A DNA stretch of 64,000 nt from Gulosibacter molinativorax (GCF_003010915.2 NZ_CP028426.1:2976001-3040000), one strand, 5' to 3'. Positions 25,838 to 34,358 are shown, counted from the first letter of the stretch. Made by a program: numbers and translations. The notes: generated by a model not told the origin, from the letters alone.

Positions 25838-26296
25838 GTGGTCCAGATCAGTGCCGTCATGGAGGCGCTGGGACGCTATCGCGAAGCGGAGCAGCGCCTG
25901 TCTGAGGCATCGCTGAAATACATGAAGCTGAACGGCACCGATATGCGGGCGCTTCATTTCTTGATCGTGTGCGGCAACGACGGGACGATTGCCACGCCGG
26001 GTGCGCTGGCAGCGCACCTTCATATCTCCAGCGCATCCACGACCAAGCTACTGGATCGTCTCGAGCGAGGCGGGCACGTCACCAGGGAGCCGCATCCGAG
26101 TGACCGGCGAGCTCTTGCCATTTCCATCACTGAGGAGACGCGTCAGGCGGCGATGGAGACCGTCGGGCGTCAGCACTCGAAGCGGTTCTATGCGGCCGCG
26201 AGGCTGACCTCCCAGGAGCGTGACGTGGTGGTTCGCTTTCTCGACGACATGACGAGTGAAATCACGCTGGTCGACGAGCCATGGGCGAAGGGCTAG
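25838..26296 (+). CDS. MarR-family transcriptional regulator, 5' end probably disturbed
   Basis: 152 residues from the first in-frame start (GTG 25838). The winged HTH is clear: MRALHFLIVCGNDGTIATP, then ALAAHLHISSASTTKLLDRL (recognition helix) and the wing HVTREPHPSDRRALAISIT. The same frame continues upstream without a stop for another 36 codons and reads like protein (SRSRVYNVEAADPRSELID) but contains no ATG, GTG or TTG before a TGA at 25724. An ATG with good spacing exists at 25731 in the neighbouring frame. One extra G in the run ATGGGGAC would join the two. Likely represses the divergent MMPL exporter; ligand unknown. Confidence 0.75.
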   Translation: MVQISAVMEALGRYREAEQRLSEASLKYMKLNGTDMRALHFLIVCGNDGTIATPGALAAHLHISSASTTKLLDRLERGGHVTREPHPSDRRALAISITEETRQAAMETVGRQHSKRFYAAARLTSQERDVVVRFLDDMTSEITLVDEPWAKG

Positions 26297-26389
26297 TCGC
26301 GTGAATGCGCCAGTCCCTTGCGCAGACGTGCATTGCCGCCTAAGCTAGTCCTCAGCCTTAGACCGTTGGTGCTCGGTGTGCGTATTTCG

Positions 26390-26520
26390 ATTCGCGTTCC
26401 GAACGAAGGTTCCTTGCAAAAGGACTGCCATCGCAGGTGACTGTAGCAGCGCATCCTCGTTTCTGTAGAGGGTTGCGCACTTACGCTCCGGCATCTGCGT
26501 CGGAGCGTTTTTTGTTTTGG
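26390..26520 (+). promoter_or_regulatory. L10-type ribosomal-protein leader upstream of rplJ (candidate)
   Basis: The 300-base gap before rplJ holds a stem-rich leader (around CGAAGGTTCCTTGCAAAAGG and CTGCCATCGCAGGTG) and ends in a terminator-like hairpin. Such leaders bind the L10-L12 complex and reduce rplJ-rplL expression when the proteins are in excess. The first 90 bases of the gap probably contain the promoter; nothing coding is visible. Confidence 0.5.
26483..26518 (+). terminator. Attenuator/terminator hairpin in the rplJ leader
   Basis: ACGCTCCG and CGGAGCGT pair around a ten-base loop, followed by TTTTTTGTTTT. Placed 80 bases before the rplJ start and in the same direction, it is most simply a transcription attenuator. 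Confidence 0.75.
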
Positions 26521-26597
26521 ATGCGCTCCTCGAGCGCGCGCCAACGGTGCGACGGAAGCACCCGCTTCTGGCGCGCGATTCAGATGAGAGGAGACCC

Positions 26598-27113
26598 ATG
26601 GCGACGAAGGATGCAACTGTCGCAGAGCTCACGAAGGAATTCGAGAGCTCTTCGGCCGTCGTGCTGACTGAGTACCGCGGTCTCACCGTGACCCAGCTTA
26701 AGACGCTGCGTCGTTCGCTCGGTGAGTCTGCAAACTACGCCGTGGCGAAGAACACGCTTGCCAAGATTGCAGCCAAGAACGCTGGAGTCGAAGGCCTCGA
26801 CGAACTCTTCACCGGACCGACCGCAATTGCGTTCGTGAAGGGTGAAGTCGTTGACGCTGCCAAGGCACTGCGTGACTTTGCCAAGGACAACCCCCTCCTG
26901 GTGATCAAGGGCGGCCACTTCGATGGCGCCGCAATCACCGCGGAAGAGGTAAACAAGCTGGCGAACCTCGAGAACCGCGAAACGCTGCTCGGCAAGCTTG
27001 CCGGCGCTTTCAAGGCCTCGCTGTTCGGAGCCGCATACATGTTCACCGCGCCTGCGTCGAAGGCGGTTCGTACCGTCGACGCTCTGCGCGAAAAGCAGGA
27101 GTCCGCGAACTAG
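26598..27113 (+). CDS. rplJ: 50S ribosomal protein L10
   Basis: 171 residues, typical length. L10 anchors L7/L12 dimers to the large-subunit stalk base. The N-terminal rRNA-binding domain includes [18 protein letters not shown] and [16 protein letters not shown]; the C-terminal helix that holds L12 dimers follows [15 protein letters not shown]. The start ATG follows GAGAGGAGACCC; the longer frame upstream overlaps the attenuator and is excluded. rplL follows 51 bases later with its own strong ribosome site. Confidence 0.97.
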   Translation: MATKDATVAELTKEFESSSAVVLTEYRGLTVTQLKTLRRSLGESANYAVAKNTLAKIAAKNAGVEGLDELFTGPTAIAFVKGEVVDAAKALRDFAKDNPLLVIKGGHFDGAAITAEEVNKLANLENRETLLGKLAGAFKASLFGAAYMFTAPASKAVRTVDALREKQESAN

Positions 27114-27164
27114 TCCATCCCGGACTCGAATCTTGCGGAAAAATTCATTACAAGGAGAAAACAA

Positions 27165-27554
27165 ATGGCAAAGCTTACTGCTGAAGAGCTCATCGAGGCC
27201 TTCAAGGAACTGACCCTCATCGAGCTCAGCGACTTCGTCAAGCTCTTCGAGGAGACCTTCGAGGTCACCGCTGCTGCTCCGGTTGCTGTTGCAGCTGCTG
27301 GTGGCGCTGCTGGTGGCGAGGCTGCCGCTGCTGAGGAAGAGAAGACTGAGTTCGACGTCATCCTCGAAGCTGCTGGCGACAAGAAGATCCAGGTCATCAA
27401 GGAGGTCCGTGGCCTCACTTCGCTCGGCCTCGGCGAGGCAAAGGCTCTCGTTGACGGTGCTCCCAAGGCTGTGCTTGAGGGCGCAAACAAGGAAGACGCC
27501 GAGAAGGCAAAGGCAGCTCTCGAGGCTGCTGGTGCAACCGTTACCCTCAAGTAG
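27165..27554 (+). CDS. rplL: 50S ribosomal protein L7/L12
   Basis: 129 residues. The N-terminal dimerisation helices ([20 protein letters not shown]) bind L10, the Ala/Gly-rich hinge lies around 45-60, and the globular C-terminal domain that recruits translation factors contains [20 protein letters not shown] and [12 protein letters not shown]. The Ala-rich hinge and codon bias fit a very highly expressed gene. AAGGAGAAAACAA precedes the ATG. A strong terminator lies about 40 bases downstream. Confidence 0.98.
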   Translation: MAKLTAEELIEAFKELTLIELSDFVKLFEETFEVTAAAPVAVAAAGGAAGGEAAAAEEEKTEFDVILEAAGDKKIQVIKEVRGLTSLGLGEAKALVDGAPKAVLEGANKEDAEKAKAALEAAGATVTLK

Positions 27555-27593
27555 TTTTCGCTACGCGGGGGAGCGCGTCTTCGCTCTCTAACT

Positions 27594-27637
27594 AAAGACC
27601 GCGGGTCGGGACAGACGTCCTCGCCCGCGGTCTTTTC
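27594..27637 (+). terminator. Terminator after rplL
   Basis: AAAGACCGCGGG and CCCGCGGTCTTT form a 12-bp stem around a 20-base loop, followed by TTTTCTCGTTT. The rest of the gap up to 27839 is likely promoter DNA; no gene is visible. Confidence 0.85.
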
Positions 27638-27839
27638 TCGTTTCCCCAACATTTCCGCGGAGGATCCTCGAAAGAATGCGCCGCGACGCCCGACTTATTA
27701 CGTAATTGATTGGGGAATGCGACCAGAGGTTGATTGCGATGAAAGTAACAGGACGGTAACCTCATTCGCAGGTTGTTTTAAGGAAAGTGTCATGCTTGCC
27801 CTTCGGTGCGCGTGACGATGCGATAGAGAGAGCTACTAC

Positions 27840-29042
27840 ATGACTAATTCGCGCAAGCGCACGACCGGGGCGGCAATCGCTGGCTCGGCACTCGTCCTCG
27901 GTGCAGTATTCACCCCCGTTGCGGCATACGCCGCTCCCGCTGAGACCCCGCCCGCTGACTCGACGGTAACTCCGGCTGCTGAGGCGCAGCTTGCAGCCGT
28001 TCAGTCGGTGTACACGACTGCTGAATCGATCTCGGGCCTCGAGTACGTCGGTAGCGGCTTTACGCCGGGCGCGACCTATGAGCTTTTCCTTGTTCAGCCC
28101 GGTTCAACTACGCGGGAATCCGTGACGGATACCGGCGAGGGCTACATCGTTGCCGATGACGGAACCGTCTCGGGTGTCGTCAACTTGTATGAAGGCGACG
28201 TTGCGGTTGCTTTCCCCGAGGGTGACTACCAGTTCATCGTCGTTGAAGGCACCAACGAGGCTTCGGCTGCGTTCAGCGTGAGCGATGCGCCGGTTGAGAC
28301 CGAGACCACGGCTCCGACCGAGACTGAGACGACGGCTCCGGTTGAGACCGAGACCACGGCTCCGACCGAGACGACCGCTCCGACCGAGACGACCGCTCCG
28401 ACCGAGACCCCGACTGAGACCACGGCACCGGTTGAGCAGACCCTCGTGGTCGAGCAGGACAACTACACGGTTGCTGAATCGATCAACGGCGTCAACTACG
28501 TCGGTACGGGCTTCGCCCCGAACACCGAATTCGCACTCTGGGTGATCATTCCTGGTTCCACCGAGTGGACCGAAGTTACCTACACTCCGAGCGACGAGAC
28601 CGAGCCGCAGATCTCGGACGCCGAAGGTAACGTTGCTGGCACGCTCAACTACTACAACCTCGACACCGGTGTGGAAATCGAGTTCCCCGAGGGTGCCTAC
28701 CAGATTCGCGTCGTGCAGGTCACGGAAGGTGACGACGAGCTCGCAGCGGAGGCAGCCTTCACGGTTGGCGAAGTAGCTGAGACCACCGCGCCGACCGACG
28801 ACGAGACCACGATTCCGACTTCGGACGAAACCGAAGACACCTCGGGCTCGGACGACAAGACTGACGACAAGGGCAGTGCCGACAAGGGCAGCTCGGATGA
28901 CAAGGGCAGCTCAGTCGACAGCGAAGACCAGCTCGCGCAGACCGGTGCGGACGACCTCCTCCCCGTCTTCGTTGCGGGTGGTCTTGTGCTCATGGCTGCG
29001 GGTGCCGGACTCTTCCTCGTTCGCCGCCGCCTCGAGGCATAG
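27840..29042 (+). CDS. LAQTG sortase-anchored surface protein with two repeated domains
   Basis: 400 residues. A Sec signal peptide (SRKRTTGAAIAGSALVLGAV ... AYA cut region) is followed by two homologous beta domains of about 85 residues. They share the phrases Y-T-x-AESI-x-G-x-x-YVG-x-GF and PGST, and are separated by a Thr/Glu/Pro linker encoded by a short-period minisatellite (GAGACC/ACGGCTCCG, 28296-28436). A second acidic Asp/Ser/Lys linker precedes LAQTG, a hydrophobic helix and the RRRLEA tail, a class E-type sorting signal. The protein should be attached to the peptidoglycan; its ligand is unknown. It follows rplL and precedes a second LAQTG gene, but no sortase gene is in the window. 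Confidence 0.85.
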   Translation: MTNSRKRTTGAAIAGSALVLGAVFTPVAAYAAPAETPPADSTVTPAAEAQLAAVQSVYTTAESISGLEYVGSGFTPGATYELFLVQPGSTTRESVTDTGEGYIVADDGTVSGVVNLYEGDVAVAFPEGDYQFIVVEGTNEASAAFSVSDAPVETETTAPTETETTAPVETETTAPTETTAPTETTAPTETPTETTAPVEQTLVVEQDNYTVAESINGVNYVGTGFAPNTEFALWVIIPGSTEWTEVTYTPSDETEPQISDAEGNVAGTLNYYNLDTGVEIEFPEGAYQIRVVQVTEGDDELAAEAAFTVGEVAETTAPTDDETTIPTSDETEDTSGSDDKTDDKGSADKGSSDDKGSSVDSEDQLAQTGADDLLPVFVAGGLVLMAAGAGLFLVRRRLEA

Positions 29043-29093
29043 TCCGCACTCGAAGTAATCAGGGGCCACGGTCTCTGACAAGGCGAGAGCCAT

Positions 29094-29132
29094 ACTGCGG
29101 GTCGGGATAATTTCCCGGCCCGCAGTGTTTTC
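29094..29132 (+). terminator. Terminator between the two surface-protein genes
   Basis: ACTGCGGGTCGGG and CCCGGCCCGCAGT enclose a short A/T loop, followed by GTTTTCC. Confidence 0.8.
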
Positions 29133-29211
29133 CATACTCTTTACCTGCGACCAGATATCATTTCGGAAACGGCGATTGTTTCGCCGCATTGACTTAAGGG
29201 GAGAACAAGTT

Positions 29212-30186
29212 ATGGCAACCTATGCCCGGAACTTTTCTCGATCTGTAATTGCGGTGGCCGCCACGTGCATCCTTGGTGCGACCGTCGCAGCGCCCGCCTA
29301 CGCGACAACAGTCGCGGACGACGCCGGGGAGACAACCTCGACCGTGACTCCCGTGACAGCGGAAGCTAGCGCACAGGCGCAGCCGGAGCTTAGCTTCACA
29401 ACGCTCTCCACCGCGACAACTGCCGCCGTCCCGGACGAGCCTGGCAACGCATCCGTCGATCCTGCCGTTGATGCAACGCAGCAGGAGGCGGCGCCAGCAG
29501 AAACTAGCACCACCGAGACTGGCGGTTCGGATGCGTCCGGAACGACCGATACTGGTGGTGCCGATGCTGGCACGGATCCGGGCACTGGCACGGATCCGGG
29601 CACCGGGACGGACACCGGTAGCGTCGATGCTGGCGCGGATGCAGGAGCCGACGGAAGCGGCGGCTCCGATGGCAGTGGTGCCAACAACGAGGCCGAGGGT
29701 GGCGTTGATGGTAGCGGTACCTCAAGCGGCACCGACACGTCCACGGGAGGTACCGGCGGCTCGGCTGACGCGAGCGGCGGCGTCGACGGTGAAGTCCCCG
29801 TTGACCCCGCACCCTCCGAGGAGCCACCGATCACCAGCCCCGGGCCCGAACTTCCGATTCAACCCGTCGCCCCCGATTCGCAGTCTTCTGGCCCATCCGT
29901 CGTTCCCGAAGAGCCCGGCAAGGCCGACGCGCCCACCCGGACTCAAGACATGGAGAACGGGACGAGCCAGACGAATGGGACGAGCCAGACGAATCGGCCT
30001 ACGCTGAGCCAGACCGTCGACCCAGAGACCACCGCGGACGACGATCGCGGCGGCGTCAAGGCTGAGACCGAGTCGCTTGCCCAGACTGGCGCAAATGAGC
30101 TTCTCCTTATCGTCGGCATCGGGGCACTGCTCGTCATCGGCGGGATCGTGCTCGTGGTTATGCGGCTCCGAAAGCGCGGCAGCTAG
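29212..30186 (+). CDS. LAQTG sortase-anchored, Gly/Ser/Asp-rich surface protein
   Basis: 324 residues. The signal peptide (RNFSRSVIAVAATCILGATV ... AYA) and the terminal LAQTG, hydrophobic helix and RLRKRGS tail mark a sortase substrate. The middle is low-complexity: Thr/Ala-rich, then Gly-Thr-Asp repeats (TDPGTGTDPGTG), Gly/Ser runs, and a Pro-rich part with a duplicated NGTSQTN. No globular domain is apparent, so it may act as a stalk or spacer. The start at MATYARNF follows GGGGAGAACAAGTT. It shares the sorting signal with the gene before but has its own promoter region after a terminator. Confidence 0.75.
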   Translation: MATYARNFSRSVIAVAATCILGATVAAPAYATTVADDAGETTSTVTPVTAEASAQAQPELSFTTLSTATTAAVPDEPGNASVDPAVDATQQEAAPAETSTTETGGSDASGTTDTGGADAGTDPGTGTDPGTGTDTGSVDAGADAGADGSGGSDGSGANNEAEGGVDGSGTSSGTDTSTGGTGGSADASGGVDGEVPVDPAPSEEPPITSPGPELPIQPVAPDSQSSGPSVVPEEPGKADAPTRTQDMENGTSQTNGTSQTNRPTLSQTVDPETTADDDRGGVKAETESLAQTGANELLLIVGIGALLVIGGIVLVVMRLRKRGS

Positions 30187-30253
30187 GTCGGTGGCAACGT
30201 GACCTGCAAAAAGCAGGTACGATATACCGATGTCCGCACTTTTGTGCGGCCCT

Positions 30254-30341
30254 GGAGGATTCGCCTAGTGGCCTATGGCGCACGCTTGGAAAGCGTGTTG
30301 GGTGCAAGCCCTCAGGGGTTCGAATCCCCTATCCTCCGCCA
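30254..30341 (+). tRNA. tRNA-Ser (anticodon GGA)
   Basis: Acceptor arms GGAGGAT/ATCCTCC; anticodon stem CACGC/GCGTG with loop TTGGAAA (GGA); long variable arm as in tRNA-Ser; T-loop TTCGAAT; the 3' CCA is encoded. Confidence 0.97.
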
Positions 30342-30348
30342 TTAAACT

Positions 30349-30394
30349 ATGCCCCCGACCAGGTGATTGTCTCGCCGAGTCGGGGGCATGTTTC
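30349..30394 (+). terminator. Terminator after tRNA-Ser
   Basis: ATGCCCCCGAC and GTCGGGGGCAT form an 11-bp stem with a 19-base loop, followed by GTTTC. Confidence 0.8.
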
Positions 30395-30430
30395 GTCCAT
30401 GCAACGTTTCTATGCAATAAGGGGCACATC

Positions 30431-30778
30431 ATGCAGGACTGGATTGAGCATCGTCGCGGTATCGACGGCGAACGGCTCGGCTGGATGCGACCCGAGGGCG
30501 AGGGCTTCGTCGTCATCGATTTGCTCGGTCGAGCAAGGACGAAAGCACTCGATTGGTTGGATGCGGAAACGTTTCTCGAGGAGCTCGGCATCGGCTACCT
30601 TGCCGACAAGTACGAGGTCTTGCTCGAAAATGGCTCGTGGCAGCGAGTCCGCATCATCGAGGTGTCGACCAGCAGGATCTCCCTCAAACAGGAAGACTGG
30701 GGCGACATGTCAGCGCCGCCGGTCTACTACAGAGCGAATTTCCCGCTGGACGAAGCGCAGCTGCGTCCGGTTCAGTAG
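30431..30778 (+). CDS. Conserved-looking protein of unknown function (115 aa)
   Basis: 115 residues from an ATG preceded by ATAAGGGGCACATC. The peptide is soluble, rich in Trp/Glu/Asp (QDWIEHRRGIDGERLGWM at the start) and has alternating beta-like segments; no transmembrane helix, signal peptide or named domain was recognised. Codon use and composition match neighbouring genes. It stands between tRNA-Ser and a strong terminator hairpin, and so is probably a single-gene transcript. Confidence 0.7.
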   Translation: MQDWIEHRRGIDGERLGWMRPEGEGFVVIDLLGRARTKALDWLDAETFLEELGIGYLADKYEVLLENGSWQRVRIIEVSTSRISLKQEDWGDMSAPPVYYRANFPLDEAQLRPVQ

Positions 30779-30814
30779 CGCGCGACACCACTGCGGGAAA
30801 CAGCGCGTGAAAAA

Positions 30815-30877
30815 GTGCACGTATGAGCACGACACGCTGCGACACACCGTGCGCTGTGCTCATACGTGCACAATTTT
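30815..30877. terminator. Perfect 16-bp hairpin with T-run
   Basis: GTGCACGTATGAGCAC and its exact complement GTGCTCATACGTGCAC lie 25 bases apart, flanked by AAAA on the left and AATTTT on the right, so it can work in both directions for the converging genes. Confidence 0.75.
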
Positions 30878-30959
30878 CCTCGGTAGGACGCCGGGCCGCC
30901 CGAATTCCTCGGTAGGACGCCGGGCCGTCCGGCTTCCTCGGTAGGACGCCGCCGTCCAG
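30876..30959 (+). repeat. Three direct 29-bp repeats
   Basis: Units starting TTCCTCGGTAGGACGCCG lie at 30876, 30905 and 30934, an exact 29-bp period; the third is degenerate at its end. They sit between the hairpin and the aldo/keto reductase stop codon. Confidence 0.8.
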
Positions 30960-30964
30960 CAGCC

Positions 30965-31906
30965 CTACGCGAACGGGGCGGAGGCGGCGTCGAGGGTGGC
31001 GACCTCGTCGGCGGTTAGCTCAAGCGAGGGTGCGGCCATAATGGCGGGCAGCTGCTCAGGCTTGCTCGCAGAGGCGATCGGCGCGGTGACGCCCTTCGCG
31101 AGTAGCCAAGCGAGCGCCACTGTGGTGGGTTCTACGCCGCGGGCCTCCGCGACCTCGACCAGCGCATCCACGACCGTGAAGCCTTCATCGGTCGCGTAGC
31201 CCGAGGCCATGCCCTGCCGGGCCGCTCCCTCGAGATCGGAGGCCTGGCGGTACTTTCCGGTGAGGAAACCCGACGCGAGCGAGAAATAGGGGAACACGGC
31301 GGCATCGAACTCGCGAGCAATGTGCGCGTATCCCTGCTCGTAGCCTGCCCGCGCGACGAGGTTGTACTGCGGTTGGATCGCGACGGGGAGCGTCAAGTTC
31401 GCCGACTTCGCGGTCTCGAACCACTCGCGCATCCGTTCAGGGGTGAAGTTCGAAAGCGCGACGTGGCGAACGCGGCCCGATTGCACGAGATCGTGAGCGA
31501 TCTGCACCTGCTCGTCGATCGCTACCGACTCATCGTCGTAGTGCGCGTAGTAGATGTCGACGTAGTCGGTCTGCAGGCGCTCAAGCGACTCGTTCAGCGC
31601 TGCGTCGGCATTCTCGCGAGACAAGCCCTTGCGCGAGCTGAGTCCGCCTACCTTGGTGGCGATGATGACCTCGCCGCGGTTGCCGCGTTCCTGCATCCAT
31701 TCCCCAAGGACTCGTTCCGAGTCGCCGCCATCGCTACCCTCTTGCCACTGCGCATACGAGTCCGCGGTGTCGATGAAGTTTCCGCCGGCCGCGACGAATG
31801 CGTCGAGCACGGCGAACGACGTGTCGCGATCGGAAGTCCAGCCGAACGTGTTGCCGCCGAGGTTGATCGGGAAGATTTCGATTTCGGTACGGGGGATGCG
31901 GGCCAT
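30965..31906 (-). CDS. Aldo/keto reductase
   Basis: 313 residues, TIM-barrel AKR. The catalytic tetrad can be followed: Asp and Tyr in GGNFIDTADSYAQW, Lys in VIIATKVGG and His in DIYYAHYDDE. The cofactor-binding end carries PIASASKPEQL, for the NADPH phosphate. It resembles the YghZ/Tas-like branch that reduces small aldehydes. The ATG at MARIPRTEIE follows CTAGGAGACTC; an upstream in-frame start would run towards the SRP RNA gene and lacks a ribosome site. Confidence 0.9.
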   Translation of the reverse strand: MARIPRTEIEIFPINLGGNTFGWTSDRDTSFAVLDAFVAAGGNFIDTADSYAQWQEGSDGGDSERVLGEWMQERGNRGEVIIATKVGGLSSRKGLSRENADAALNESLERLQTDYVDIYYAHYDDESVAIDEQVQIAHDLVQSGRVRHVALSNFTPERMREWFETAKSANLTLPVAIQPQYNLVARAGYEQGYAHIAREFDAAVFPYFSLASGFLTGKYRQASDLEGAARQGMASGYATDEGFTVVDALVEVAEARGVEPTTVALAWLLAKGVTAPIASASKPEQLPAIMAAPSLELTADEVATLDAASAPFA

Positions 31907-31973
31907 GAGTCTCCTAGTAGGTGAAATGGGTTCGGCAGGGAGGCTACACCCCAATATTGCGGGGAAACGAAAA

Positions 31974-32063
31974 GGACCCCTCGCGCACCCGCCAGAGCCT
32001 GGTTACCCTTGCTTCGTTTCCGACCTGGGGGAGTTGGCCTGGATGGCGCCACGCGAGGAGCCA
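31974..32063 (-). ncRNA. ffs: Signal recognition particle RNA (small bacterial 4.5S type)
   Basis: On the minus strand the apical domain IV is recognisable: CCCCCAGGTC-GGAAAC-GAAGCAAGGG, with the GGAA tetraloop and the AGC-side asymmetric loop that bind Ffh. Flanking arms pair (GGCTCCTCGCG with CGCGAGGGGTCC; CCAGGCC with GGCTCTGG). A TATGCT -10 box lies 7 bases before the predicted 5' end and TTTT follows the 3' end. It is transcribed towards the aldo/keto reductase gene and divergently from pta. Confidence 0.85.
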
Positions 32064-32146
32064 GCGTCCAGCATATCGTGACGCGGGGGCAAATGCACTT
32101 CGCGGCTGCGCGGCGATTCAGGGGCGCGACCATTCGTGTCGTTAAC

Positions 32147-34273
32147 ATGAACCCTGTGACCGCAAGTATTTACATCACGTCGTCCGAAGGCTATTCCGGC
32201 AAGCAAGCAGTGGGGCTTGGCGTGCTCGATACCCTGACCAAACACGTCGGTCGGGTCGGGCTGTTCCGGCCGATCGTGGAGGATCCCGCGACCGACGATG
32301 TGCTGTCGCACATGCTCGATCGGGTGGATGCGTCGCTCGGCTTGACCCCGGAGGAGTGCGTTGGTGCGACGTACGACGAGGTGCACGACGACGGCGATGC
32401 CGCCCTCGCCAAGATCATCCAGCGCTATGACGCGGTCGCGCGCCGCTGCGAGGCGGTCGTCATCATCGGCAGTGACTTCACCGACGTCGGTAACCCGGCG
32501 GAACTCAGCTTTAACGCCCGTGTCGCCACCAACCTCGGCGCGCCCGTGCTGCTCGTGCTGTCGGGCCGGAACCAGAACGACCTGACGCCCCGCACGGCGG
32601 AGGAACTCGGCCAGGTGGCGGCAATCACGCTGCCCGAGCTGCGGGAGGAGCACGCGAAGCTCATCGCCGTGGTCGTGAACCGAGCCGAGCCGCACGCGCT
32701 CGAAGAGATTCAGGCCGAGGTCAAGCGGGTCGTGCGTGAGGATGCGCACGGCGGCAAGGTGCCCGTGTGGGCGCTGCCGCAGAACCCCATTCTGATCGCA
32801 CCGACGGTCACCGAGCTTGCCACGGCGGTTGAAGGTGAGCTCTACTCGGGCGACGAGGCGCTGATGTCGCGCGAGGTGCTCGGCGTCACGGTCTGCGGTA
32901 TGTCGATGGAGAACGTACTGAGCCGCACCTTCGAGTCCGGGGTCGCCGTGGTCGCGGCCGACCGCACCGAAACGCTCGTCGCGCTCCTGCTCGCTCAGCA
33001 GGCGGACAACTTCCCGTCGCTCGCGGCCATTGTCGTGAACGGACCGTTCGAATTCTCCTCCACGATCGAGACGCTGCTGCGCGGTGTTGACCTCAACGTC
33101 CCGATTGTGCGCACGCAGTACGGCACGTTCGAGACCTCGCAGCGCATCATCAACACTCGCGGTCGGTTCTCCGCGGCGAATCGTCGCAAGGTGGATGCGG
33201 CGCTCCAGGACTTCTCGCAGTACATCGACCATGACGAGCTCGTCGAGCTCCTCAACGTCCCTGAGCCATCCGTCGTCACCCCGCTCATGTTCGAGTACAC
33301 CCTGCTCGATCGGGCCCGACGCGACCGGAAAAAGATCGTGCTCCCGGAAGGAGAGGACGATCGCATCCTGATCGCCGCATCCACGCTGCTGGCCCGCGAG
33401 GTGGCCGATCTCGTGATCCTCGGCGACGCCGACGCGATTCGCCGCCGAGCGGTCGAGCTCGGCGTCAATGTGGAGGCAGCCGAGATCATCTCGCCGCAGG
33501 ATCCCGAACTTGTTGAGAAGTTCGCCACCGAGTATGCCCGGCTTCGCGCGCACAAGGGCGTGTCGATCGAGGACGCGCGCCTGCGCGTCCAGGACGTGTC
33601 GTACTTCGGCACGATGATGGTGCACCTGGGACTTGCCGATGGCATGGTCTCGGGGGCGGCGCACACTACGGCCCACACCATCCGCCCGAGCTTCGAGATC
33701 GTGAAGACGAAGCCGAGCGTGTCGATCGTCTCGAGCGTGTTCCTGATGTCGCTCGCCGACCGAGTGCTCGTGTACGGCGACTGCGCGGTCAACCCCGCGC
33801 CGACCGCCGAGCAGCTCGCCGACATTGCGGTCTCGTCGGCGGAGACCGCGGCGCAGTTCCACATCGAGCCGCGCGTCGCGATGCTGAGCTACTCGACGGG
33901 TGATTCGGGCACGGGTGAAGACGTCGACAAGGTGCGCGAGGCGACGCGACTCGTGCGCGAACGGGCGCCGGAGCTGCCCGTCGAAGGCCCGCTGCAATAC
34001 GACGCGGCGACGGACATGGCGGTTGCCGCGAAGAAAATGCCGGGGAGCGAGGTCGCGGGGCGCGCATCCGTGTTCATCTTCCCCGACCTCAACACCGGCA
34101 ACAACACGTACAAGGCAGTCCAGCGCTCGGCTGGGGCGGTCGCGATCGGGCCAGTCCTGCAGGGCCTGAACAAGCCGATCAACGACCTCTCCCGCGGCGC
34201 GCTCGTCACCGACATCATCAACACCGTCGCGATCACCGCGATCCAGGCTCAGGCAGAGGCCGCGGCCAAGTAA
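32147..34273 (+). CDS. pta: Phosphate acetyltransferase (long form with BioD-like N-terminal domain)
   Basis: 708 residues. The first 220 residues form a BioD/CobB-like P-loop-type domain (SIYITSSEGYSGKQAVGLGV), followed by a DRTGG regulatory domain (about 225-335). The catalytic PTA domain starts near 390 (LDRARRDRKKIVLPEGEDDR) and includes SGAAHTTAHTIRP and the acetyl-phosphate/CoA region ending with GPVLQGLNKPINDLSRG. The enzyme interconverts acetyl-CoA and acetyl phosphate. The ATG at MNPVTASIYI was chosen because the longer frame would overlap the SRP RNA; a GTG three codons later is possible. ackA follows after 85 bases. Confidence 0.95.
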   Translation: MNPVTASIYITSSEGYSGKQAVGLGVLDTLTKHVGRVGLFRPIVEDPATDDVLSHMLDRVDASLGLTPEECVGATYDEVHDDGDAALAKIIQRYDAVARRCEAVVIIGSDFTDVGNPAELSFNARVATNLGAPVLLVLSGRNQNDLTPRTAEELGQVAAITLPELREEHAKLIAVVVNRAEPHALEEIQAEVKRVVREDAHGGKVPVWALPQNPILIAPTVTELATAVEGELYSGDEALMSREVLGVTVCGMSMENVLSRTFESGVAVVAADRTETLVALLLAQQADNFPSLAAIVVNGPFEFSSTIETLLRGVDLNVPIVRTQYGTFETSQRIINTRGRFSAANRRKVDAALQDFSQYIDHDELVELLNVPEPSVVTPLMFEYTLLDRARRDRKKIVLPEGEDDRILIAASTLLAREVADLVILGDADAIRRRAVELGVNVEAAEIISPQDPELVEKFATEYARLRAHKGVSIEDARLRVQDVSYFGTMMVHLGLADGMVSGAAHTTAHTIRPSFEIVKTKPSVSIVSSVFLMSLADRVLVYGDCAVNPAPTAEQLADIAVSSAETAAQFHIEPRVAMLSYSTGDSGTGEDVDKVREATRLVRERAPELPVEGPLQYDAATDMAVAAKKMPGSEVAGRASVFIFPDLNTGNNTYKAVQRSAGAVAIGPVLQGLNKPINDLSRGALVTDIINTVAITAIQAQAEAAAK

Positions 34274-34358
34274 ATTCGGATGCGCCGTGCCTCGCCTTGG
34301 CAGCGCGGCGCTTCCGTTTGCAACCATCGCTCCGAGATATCTAACGAAAGTAGCGCCA

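Noticed and set aside
26517..26597. Longer start for rplJ
   Set aside because: It would place coding sequence through the attenuator and leaves the strong site GAGAGGAGACCC unused.
28285..28545. Arg/Pro-rich plus-strand frame inside the first surface protein
   Set aside because: It is the out-of-frame reading of the Thr/Glu-rich minisatellite.
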